Assembly: GCA_030431095.1 (NCBI GenBank)
Contig: JAUIJU010000006.1
Coordinates: forward strand, 42,664 to 106,663
DNA length: 64,000 nucleotides
Direction: 5' to 3'
DNA from: Gammaproteobacteria bacterium
Lineage (GTDB): Bacteria > Pseudomonadota > Gammaproteobacteria > Xanthomonadales > SZUA-36
The notes below the pieces were generated by a model. The model was not told the DNA's origin, ran no database searches, and worked only from the letters and a program-made list of their open reading frames with translations. A program made the position numbers and the translations under genes. The stretch's first letter is position 1, and every line of letters begins with the position of its first letter. Positions 21,389 through 30,700 of the stretch are shown piece after piece.

Positions 21389-22057
21389 ATGCCCGTACCC
21401 AGCGGCGCCGAAATCGCCACCATGGCCAATCTGCAGGGGGTGCCTACGCAGCATGCCTTCACCATGGCCCAGGCACTGGGCGATGCGATTTCCGAAGAGT
21501 TTCAGGTCTTCACGCAGCAGAACCAGGTGCTCCCTGGCATTGCCACCAGTGCGATGCCACCTGCCATGGTGGGCGTCACGGCGGCGCCCGGGCAGTTGAC
21601 CGGCGTCGTCAACCCCAAGGTCGTCATCGAGCAGACGGTAGATTCCCACATCCGGTCACTGGCGCTGGATGCCGGGCAGAAGCAGACCCTGAAGGACATG
21701 CTCAGCGTCGGCCTGGTCGACACCCTGCAGGCGTTGAGCCGGGCGCAGGTCCTGCCCGGCGTCCCGGTGGCGTCGGGTATGACCACCGCACCGATGCGAC
21801 TGGTTGCGCCCGAGGTCACCGCCCTGGCGGCGACCTTGAAAATCACCCTGAAGAATATGAATCCTTCGTCGCAGATTCCCGCCGCACCGGTCTTTAACCA
21901 GCCCGGCCAGGTGGGCATGTGCCTTCCCGCCGACCCGGCCAAGTCCATTGCAGACCTGCTGGGGCAGGCGGCCGTCGTGTTCCTCAATCGGGTCATGGTT
22001 GCGCCCGGGATTCCCCTGGCCGGCTCGATCACCGCGGCGCCGGGAATGCTGGTCTGA
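21389..22057 (+). CDS. Hypothetical protein with three internal PGxxxAxxxTxAPxxL-like repeats
   Basis: Intact 222-aa ORF; repeats VLPGIATSAMPPAMVGVTAAPGQL, VLPGVPVASGMTTAPMRL, VAPGIPLAGSITAAPGML; no family recognised. Confidence 0.6.
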   Translation: MPVPSGAEIATMANLQGVPTQHAFTMAQALGDAISEEFQVFTQQNQVLPGIATSAMPPAMVGVTAAPGQLTGVVNPKVVIEQTVDSHIRSLALDAGQKQTLKDMLSVGLVDTLQALSRAQVLPGVPVASGMTTAPMRLVAPEVTALAATLKITLKNMNPSSQIPAAPVFNQPGQVGMCLPADPAKSIADLLGQAAVVFLNRVMVAPGIPLAGSITAAPGMLV

Positions 22058-22101
22058 GCGAGGCGTGACCGGGCGGGGTATCCCGCGGTTTTCCGTTGAT
22101 T

Positions 22102-24480
22102 CTACGGGCCTGGGTTTCCCGCCCGCGCCCGCCATTCTTCGAGCATCAACTGGTCCTGCGACGTCCACAGGTCGTTGGCCTTCAGGCGATTTTCACCCAT
22201 CACGATGGCGGCCGTGACGAAGTCGCCTTCGCGGGCGAGAAAAGCGGCCTTGAGTTTCCACAGCAGGTAGTCGTAGCCCGATTCCTGTTCCAGTTGCGCC
22301 AGCAACGGGCGGTACTCGCGCCCGGGCTGGTCCAGCAAGACCTCGAGGATTTCAAAACCGATGTACTGCGCCACGTGCGCTTCGCCGCGGGCCGCGTGGC
22401 CGCCCCGCGCCTCGCGCAGCATCGCCAGTCCTTCGTCCACGCGGCCGCTGCGCACGGCCAGGTGGCCTTCCGCGCGCAGGAATTCGAGGCGGTACTCATC
22501 GCGCAACGACGGGTACTCCTGGTTAAAACGTCGGATCAACAGACGGGTTTCAGCCGGTGCTTCGATCCGCGAGGAAACCAGGATGGCGACGGCCAGGGTG
22601 CGCGGCAGGGCGGCGCGCAGCGCGTCGTCCCGGTCGAACTGTTCCATCATGGTTCGCGTGTGGTCCAGGGCATCGCCGAAGCGCTGGGCCACGTACAGCT
22701 GGTGCACCTTGATGAATTCGCTGAGCACCATGTACATCGGGTTGCCGGATTCCGTCGACAGGTCACGCAGGCGGGCCGCGAAATCCTGTACGCGCTCGAA
22801 GTGGCCCTGCGTGTTCAGGATCTGGGCGCTGATCTGGTAGAAAAACGCCTTTTCATGCACCAGTGAAGCCCGGTCCAGGTACGGCGCGGCGCGGCGCACC
22901 ACCTGCACCCCGGCTTCCCGGTCGTTCAGCGCGTAGTTGACCTCGTTGAGCAGCAGGAAGCCGCGCAGCATGCCGTTGTCGTTGCCTGACTGCTCGTAGA
23001 GCGCCAGGGCCGCCTCGACGTGCCGGCGCAGGTCATCCCAGCGCCGCGCCTGGTCCATCGTCTCCGCCAGTGAGAGGTGAATGTCGGCCACGACATTGGG
23101 CAGGGGAGCGTGCTCCTGGGCCAGGGCCAGCCGTTCCAGCCCCAGCCGCTCCGCCTCGGCGAGTTCGTCCTGCAGGCGGGCGCGCAGCTCCAGGGTGCCC
23201 AGCAGGTCCATGCGCGCCTGTGGGGCCAGCTCCGCCGGTGCGATGGCCAGCGCGCGCTGCAGGCTTTGGGTGGCGGCCTTTTCATCCTGCAGCCTGGCGT
23301 GGGCCAGGCCGATCACGCGGTGGAGTTCGGCGGCAACGGCGGGGCGATGGGCGACGTCGTCACGTTGCAGCAGGGTCTCGCTGGTGGCGATGGCGCGCTG
23401 GAACTCGCCCAGTTCGAGCCGGGTCGAGACCAGTTTCACCCAGGCTTCCAGAAAATCCGGGTCTTTGTTGACCGCGGCCTGGAAGTACTGCGCGGCGGTC
23501 GGCTTGTCGTCCATGCCGAGCAATTCGTGAACGCCCTGCAGGTAACTTTGCAGGGCGTAGGCGTCCACCGGGCCGGCCAGCCGGCTCTCGATCTCCGAGA
23601 GGCGGGCGTGCACCGCCAACTCGTGTCGCAGCCAGCGGTCGGCCGCGGTGAACACGTCGGCGAGCGAATCGCCCTCCAGGCTGGCCCGGGCCACCTCCTC
23701 GCGGTCGTTGCGCAGCATCGCCTCGATCGCGAAGCCCGTTTCGGTCTCCTCGAAGCCGAAGGTGGCGGCGTACTGAACCTGGTCGAAGGTGGTGATCTCG
23801 ATGGCCTGTTGCGTGCTGTCCCCCGAAAGGCCGGTGTCCGGGCGCACGACCAGCGTCTGGATCGCAGGGTCCCGGCGCAGACGCTCGGACAGGTAATCCA
23901 GGCCGCCTTCGCTGAGCCAGCCCGCGTCTTCCCTGGCCGGCAGCAGCGCCAGGCTGATGGTGTGCGCTTGCGATGGGTCAGTTGGGGCGGGACCGGAATC
24001 GGCAACCCCCGGCTCGTCGGCGCCGCGCGTGATCCACCAGGTCAGCGCGAGGCCGGCGACGACCAGCGCGGTCAACACCAGCGCCAGCCGGCGCCCGGCG
24101 CCGCTCCCGGTGGGTTCGGACGTCGCCGGACCCTGGTCGGCGATGGCCGCAGCCCGGGAGACCGGCTCGTTGAATCGGTAACCGATGCCACGGTGGGTTT
24201 CGATGAAAGGGGGGGTGCGGTCCTGGTCGTCGATCAGCCGGCGCACCCGCAGCATCTGCTTGGCCAGGGCGGCATCGGTCACCACCTGGCCTGGCCACGC
24301 GGCCTCGATCAGGTCGTCCTTGGTCAGCACTTCGCCCTGGCGCCGCACCAGCGCCAGCAACAGGTAGTAGAGCTTGGTGCTGACCGGGACCTCTTCGCCG
24401 TCGCGGAACAGGGCCTGCCGCGAACCGGCAAGCCGGTACGCGCCGAAGCTGTAGTCGACGGGTTCCTGGTTGGTGTTCAC
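22102..24480 (-). CDS. Membrane-anchored ToxR/CadC-like winged-helix regulator with long TPR-type C-terminal domain (module copy 1)
   Basis: N-terminal Trans_reg_C pattern (GEVLTKDDLIEAAWPGQVVTDAALAKQMLRVRRLIDDQ...IETHRGIGYRF), single TM LALVLTALVVAGLALTWWI, then TPR-like helices. Confidence 0.85.
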   Translation of the reverse strand: MNTNQEPVDYSFGAYRLAGSRQALFRDGEEVPVSTKLYYLLLALVRRQGEVLTKDDLIEAAWPGQVVTDAALAKQMLRVRRLIDDQDRTPPFIETHRGIGYRFNEPVSRAAAIADQGPATSEPTGSGAGRRLALVLTALVVAGLALTWWITRGADEPGVADSGPAPTDPSQAHTISLALLPAREDAGWLSEGGLDYLSERLRRDPAIQTLVVRPDTGLSGDSTQQAIEITTFDQVQYAATFGFEETETGFAIEAMLRNDREEVARASLEGDSLADVFTAADRWLRHELAVHARLSEIESRLAGPVDAYALQSYLQGVHELLGMDDKPTAAQYFQAAVNKDPDFLEAWVKLVSTRLELGEFQRAIATSETLLQRDDVAHRPAVAAELHRVIGLAHARLQDEKAATQSLQRALAIAPAELAPQARMDLLGTLELRARLQDELAEAERLGLERLALAQEHAPLPNVVADIHLSLAETMDQARRWDDLRRHVEAALALYEQSGNDNGMLRGFLLLNEVNYALNDREAGVQVVRRAAPYLDRASLVHEKAFFYQISAQILNTQGHFERVQDFAARLRDLSTESGNPMYMVLSEFIKVHQLYVAQRFGDALDHTRTMMEQFDRDDALRAALPRTLAVAILVSSRIEAPAETRLLIRRFNQEYPSLRDEYRLEFLRAEGHLAVRSGRVDEGLAMLREARGGHAARGEAHVAQYIGFEILEVLLDQPGREYRPLLAQLEQESGYDYLLWKLKAAFLAREGDFVTAAIVMGENRLKANDLWTSQDQLMLEEWRARAGNPGP

Positions 24481-24602
24481 CCCTTCGATGATCTCCCGGT
24501 CATGCTGGTAACAATTCGGTCTGTTGCTTCCTTACGGCCCGCGCGCCCGGCGCGCCTGCGGTGGATTCATTCGCGCCGGGGACATTAAAACACACGCGAA
24601 GG

Positions 24603-24620
24603 AATGCAATGTCATGCATT
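24603..24620. promoter_or_regulatory. Inverted repeat AATGCA-N6-TGCATT in the divergent intergenic region, containing ATGTCATGCA shared with copy 2
   Basis: Read directly; ATGTCATGCA at 24609-24618 is repeated exactly at 36141-36150. Confidence 0.35.
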
Positions 24621-24718
24621 GTCCGAATCGGCGTCAAGCCAGTGGGCCGGGGGGCAGGCAGCGTGGTATCCGCGCCTTTGTCATAACGGCGAAGGGGTTT
24701 GACCGGGGAGCACGCATC

Positions 24719-27700
24719 ATGGGCATCGCATCGTCCGTCCACGACTTTGCAGGGGCAGTTCACCGGGCGCGCCAGCGCCTGATCACCTTTCTGAAAACCG
24801 GGGTGTTGATGACACTCTGGCTTTCCTCGACCGCCCTGGCTGCGCCCGGCCTGGCGGGGGGGGACGTCACGGCCGGGCCGGGCGACGAAGTGTTCCTCCC
24901 GGTCGACTTCGACGCCGACGGCTCGGCCGTGGCACTTCAGTTCGACGTGTCGTACGACGCCCAGGCCATGACACTGACCAGCGCGACACCGGGCGGCGCC
25001 CTGGTCGATCACGTCCTGGATTTCCAGTCCATCGCGCCGGGCCTGGCGCGCGTCGTGGTGACCAGCGCCAGTCGGGCGGTACTCCTGCCGGGTCGCCTGG
25101 CGGACCTGCGATTCCAGGTTTCGGCACAGGCGGCGCAGGGCGCCTATCCCGCCACCTGGCAGGCGGTGCTGATCTCCGACGACCAGTCACAGTCCCTGCC
25201 GCCCTCGCCGCTGATCGATGGCGTGGTGCGCGTGCAGGTGCCGGTGGTCAACCCGCCACCTCCACCGCCGCCGGCGGCGTCGCCGGGCGGCGGACCGGCG
25301 GTGCCGGTGCCTGGCCTGTCGGCGCTGGGGCTGGCGCTGCTGGGCGCCCTGGTGCTGGGCCTGGCCTGCTTGTTTCTGCGCCACGGCGCGCGCGGGGTCG
25401 TGCTGTCGCTGATGACCGCCAGCGTGTTGCTCAGCTCCGTCGTGCGTGCCCAGGTGCTGCCCGGCGACGCCAACGACGACGGCGAGGTGAACGCCGCCGA
25501 CATTCCGGTGATCGTGGACGAAATCCAGGAGCGCGCAGAGGCGCCGGGCAACCCGGACTGCAACCAGGACCAGCTGGTGAACGTGCTGGACACGGTGTGC
25601 GTGTCGCAATCCGAGCCGCAGCCGGACAACAACCCGCCCAGCCTGGACGCGATCGACGATCAGTTTGTGCGCGAGGGCGACCTTGTGGCCTTTACGGCCA
25701 CCGCCGGCGATCCGGACCTGCCGGGCGATGAATTGAGCTGGCGACTGATGGATGGGCCCGCAGGTTCCCTGGTGGATGCCCGGGAGGGCACGTTCAGCTG
25801 GGCCACCGGGGTGGGCGACGCCGGGGCGCACCCCGTGACGCTGCGCGTCGTCGACCAGTACGGGCTGGCGGACCAGCAGGTCTTCACGGTCAACGTTCGC
25901 GCGCTGGGCGCCGCGCCGGTGCTCGACGCGATCCCCGACCAGGCGCTGGTCTGGGGCGACGCCCTGGCGGTCGACGCCCAGGCCACCGACCCGGATCTGC
26001 CCGATGACACCCTGCAGTTCAGCCTCGCCCAGGCGCCCGGCGGCCTGGCCATCGACGGCGCCAGTGGCGCCATCACCTGGTCGCCCGGCCAGGGAGATCT
26101 CGGGACCCACGACGTCACCGTGGTGGTCACCGACCAGGAAGGCCTGCTGGATTACGGCGCCTTCATCGTCGACGTGCGCGATCCCAATGCCGCGCCGGTG
26201 GCGGCGGACGACGTTTTCGAGGCGCGACTCGGTGTTCCACTCGCCATCGATCCGGCCGGTGTACTGGACAATGACAGCGACCCCAACGGCGATCCGCTGA
26301 CCGCCATCGGGGTCGACCCGGCCGAGCAGGGCGTGCTGACGCTCAATGCCGACGGCAGCTTCGAGTACCTGCTGGAACCGACGGACATCAGTTCCAGCGA
26401 GGTGGAACTGGAAATCTTCTGCGACAACAGCAGAACGCCGGACAGCCTCGGCAGCGAACACGTCGTGGACAGCGAATACCAGGCCAATTACACGCCGATG
26501 GTCGGCGATGTCGACAATGACGGCGAACTGGAAATCGTCGCCAGCGGCTGGGTAGGGGGCGGGCGCAGCTTCGTGGCCGAAATGTGGATCATGAACGCGG
26601 CCGACTGCACCGATGAATTCCACACGGACGGAGCCTTCGAGTCGCTGGGGACCTTCGACCAGGCGCCGCTGGGCCTGCACGACATCGACGGCGACGGCGA
26701 CCTGGAGATCATCGGTTCGCGTGAACGTTACCCGGGCGAGACGGAGAACGACATCGGCGGCTTCGACGGGGAGCACCTGCTCGCCGTTCACCATGACGGC
26801 ACCCCGGCCTGGCCGGGGAATGGCGGCAGCGAGACCACCCTGGTCATGACCGACAACAACTCGCAGACCGGCTATACCCACAGTGGGCCGACCTTCGTCG
26901 ACCTGGAAGGCGACGGGACCATGGAAATCGTCATGGCCGGCGCCATCGGTTTCAACTGGGCGACCCGCTCGTTCGTGGTCGTCTACAACGCCGTGGATGG
27001 CACCATCAAGTGGGAACACCTGGCCGAGGTAAACCAGAGCAACCACGGTGGCGCGCGCATGCCATACGTGGTCGATCTTGACCTGGACGGCACCATGGAA
27101 GTCATCGTCCACAACAGCGTGATCGACCACACGGGGCAACTGGAATTCGTGCTGCCGTCCCTGGTCAATGACGTCAGCACGCTGTTCGAAGGCCACCTGG
27201 TACTGGGCATCGGCAATTTTGACGACGACCCCTACCCGGAACTGGTCGGCCGCGACGCGCACTTCTATTACCGTTTCGAGCACGACGGCACCAAGACCTG
27301 GGAGATTCCCGCGCGGAACAACTCCCTGACCCAGCTATCCGTGGCGGATTTCGACGGCGACGGCGTGCTGGAATTCGCCGATATCGGCTGCACCGACTAT
27401 GTGTACAACTGTGGCACCTTCGCCATCCAGGTGTTCGAGACCTCGGGCGACTGCGCTCCGGACTGCGCTGTCGAGGACCTGCTGATCTGGGACCATGGCG
27501 ACAATCCCGACTGGACGTCGGACTTCCTGCTGGGCCAACGCTCCAACCTGACGGCGTTCGATGCCAACCGCGACGGCGCCTTCGACCTGGTGTACCGCAA
27601 TGACGCGTCGGACACCCTGTACATTTTCGATGGACGCGATGGCAGCGAGCTGGTCTCGGTGCCGGCGCCGGACTACCACCACCGGCAAAGCTTCACCACC

Positions 27701-30700
27701 GTGGTGGACCTGGATGGCGACGGACACGCCGAGATCATCAATTCCTACACCGGCGGGATCACCGGACAGACGGAAATCTGGACCGGCACCGTGGACAACC
27801 CCCTCGGCACGGCCTCCCCGTATCGTCACCAGTGGGGCTTTCACGAGGCCTATGTCAATGACGACCTGACGATCCCGTCCCACCCGGTGCCGCACTGGCT
27901 GCGGCCGGGGCTCAACGGCTGGAACATGATCATGCCGGCCCCCCATCCGCTGGCTGGCACGACGGACCGGTTCACCTACCGGGCCAGTGACGGCGTGTTC
28001 GAGTCCCATCTCGCCACCGTCACCCTGGACATCCTGCCGGCGGGCAATCCACCACGGTTCCTGTCCGAGCCCGATACGCGCACCACGCGCGGTTTTCGCT
28101 ACGGCTACGCCCCCATCGTGGTGGACCCGGACCTGGGCGACGTGGTCAGTTTCCACCTGACGGCGGGCCCGGACGGCATGGGAATCGACCCCGGCACCGG
28201 CGCCATCGACTGGCTGCCGCCATCGGTCGGTGATTACGAAGTCTCGATTCTCGCCACCGACTCCATCGGCTATGCCGCATCCCAGGCGTTCACCCTGGAG
28301 GTGGGTGACCCCGTCACCGTACCCGACGTGGTGGGCATGGCCCTCGCTGTCGCCGAGAGCACGCTGGACGGCGCCAGCCTGGCGCCCGGTCGTGTGCGCC
28401 AGGCCACGCACCCCACGGCGCCGGCCGGCACCGTGTTCGAACAATCGCCGCCCGCCGGATCCGTGGCGCCTTTCGGGGGCGCTGTGGACCTGGCCGTCTC
28501 GCTGGGGCCGTCGCCGGCCGATCGTGACGACGACGGCGACGGCTTCTCGCCGAACCAGGGGGATTGCGACGACGATGACGATGCGACCTATCCCGGGGCG
28601 GCCGATGCGGCGGACGATGCCATCGACCAGGACTGTGACGGCGTCGACGGCAGCGAACCCGTCTCCGGCCTCCTGGTGCAACCCGGGTTGTTACACCTGC
28701 TGGCCGGTGCGAGCGAACGCGCCCAGGCCTGGGCGGAATTCGCCGATGGCTCCGCCCAGTCGGTGACGACCGTCGCGGACTGGAGCAGTGACAATCCCGG
28801 TGTTGCGACGGTTTCCGCTGCCGGCCAGATCGTGGCCGTCGCGGCGGGTTCCGCCACGGTCACCGCGTCCCTGGGGGCCGTGAACGACAGCGTGGCGGTC
28901 ACGGTCACGGCTGTCGACCCCAGCGACGACAACGCCCCGCTCGCGCTGATCTCGGCGCCCGTGACGGGCTCGACCATCACCGCGCCGGTCTCCGTGACCG
29001 GTTCGGCGACGGACGACAACCTGGTGCGCTGGGACCTGACCATCAGGCTGGCGGGCGAGGAGATTGGCGTGTCGCTGGCCGGCGGTACCGGACCGGTGGA
29101 CGACGGCGTTCTGGGTCAACTGGACCCGACGCTCCTGCTCAACGGGGTGTACGTCCTGCGCCTGGCCGTGCTCGACGCGGGCGGTAACCTCAGCGAGGAC
29201 GAAGTCGACATCCTTGTCGACGGTGAAATGAAGGCTGGACATTTTACGCTGACCTTCGAAGATCTCGAGGTGCCGATCGGCGGCTTGCCGCTCACCGTCA
29301 ACCGGATCTACGACAGCCGTGACAAGCGGGTGGGCGACTTTGGCACCGGCTGGCGCCTGGGCGTTGGCGCGGTGGACATGAGCTGTTCCGATCGCCTGTC
29401 CGAAGGCTGGCACGTGACGCGCTCCGGGCTCTCGTATCGCCTGCAGGCCACCCGGCCCCACAGCTGCATGGTGCTGCTGCCCGGCCTGCGCCCCCTGGTG
29501 TTCGACCTGGTGATGTCACCCGATGTGTCGCCGGTGGTGCCGTTTCCGTCCTCCGCGATCCGGGCCCGCTTCGTTCCCAGGGCCGGGGACCAGGGAACGC
29601 TGACCGTCCTGGGCAACGACACCCTGAGCATTTTTGATGCGCAGCCGGGCCCGGCCACCCTCGCGGACGACCTGACCGGTCTGCCCTGGACACCGGAACG
29701 GTTCGTCTACCGCACACCGGAAGGCAGTGAATTCACCATCCGTCCCGGAGATGGCCTCGAACAGGTTCGCGACGCCAATGGCAATACCCTGAACTTCGGC
29801 CCGGATGGCATCACCCATTCGGCCGGCCAGTCCGTCACGTTCGAACGCAATGGCGCCGGCCGGATCACGTCGCTTACGGACCCGAATGGCAACGTGCAGC
29901 GCTACGCTTACGACAGCCACGGCGACCTGGCGCGCCACACGGATGCCACCGGCGCCTCGACGCGCTTTCGTTACGATGCACGCCGTCACCTGGTGAACAT
30001 CACCGACGCCCTGGGCGCCCGCGCGGTCCTCAACGAGTATGACGACCAGGGTCGCCTGGTGGCCACGGTGGACGCCAACGGGCACCGTACCGAGTTCGCG
30101 GTGGATCTCGATGCACGCCAGGTCACGACATTCGATCCGGATGGCCGGTCCCTGGTTCGCGCCTTCGACGACGCGGGTAACATTCTTTCCGAGCAGCGAA
30201 CGGTCACCATCGAGGGCGTACCCACGGTGGCGTTGACCACCTACAGCTACGACGCGGATGGCAGACAGGCTTCGACGGTGGATCCCGACGGCGTCCGCAA
30301 CGAATTCCTCTACGATGCCGAAGGCAACCTGAGTCGCCTGCTCACGATGACGCCTACTGGTGATCTGGCCCTGGAGCAGACCTACGACGACCAGGGTCGC
30401 GTCACCCGGCGTACCGATGTCGGCGGCGAGGTCACCGAAATGGCCTACGACGCACGCGGCAACCTCGTGGAAAGTCGCGATACGTTCGGCGGAACGTATC
30501 GCCATTTCTACGACGCGGCCGGCCGACAGATTGCAACGATCGATGCAAACGGCAACCGTGAAGACAAGGCGTTCACGCCGCAGGGGCGGATCAGCCGACG
30601 AGATCGATTTGCCGCTGACGGAACACACCTGTCAAGAATGGATTTCGACTACGACGCGAACGGCAACCTGGTCGGAACCACGGCGTACGCCGATCCGGTC

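Noticed and set aside
24524-24718. N-terminal extension of the RHS giant 1 ORF
   Set aside because: Would put about 65 odd residues before the signal peptide and cover the candidate operator; ATG at 24719 with upstream GGGGAG is more plausible.
25187-27283. 698-aa minus-strand ORF within RHS giant 1
   Set aside because: Val/His/Arg-rich shadow ORF with no domain signature.
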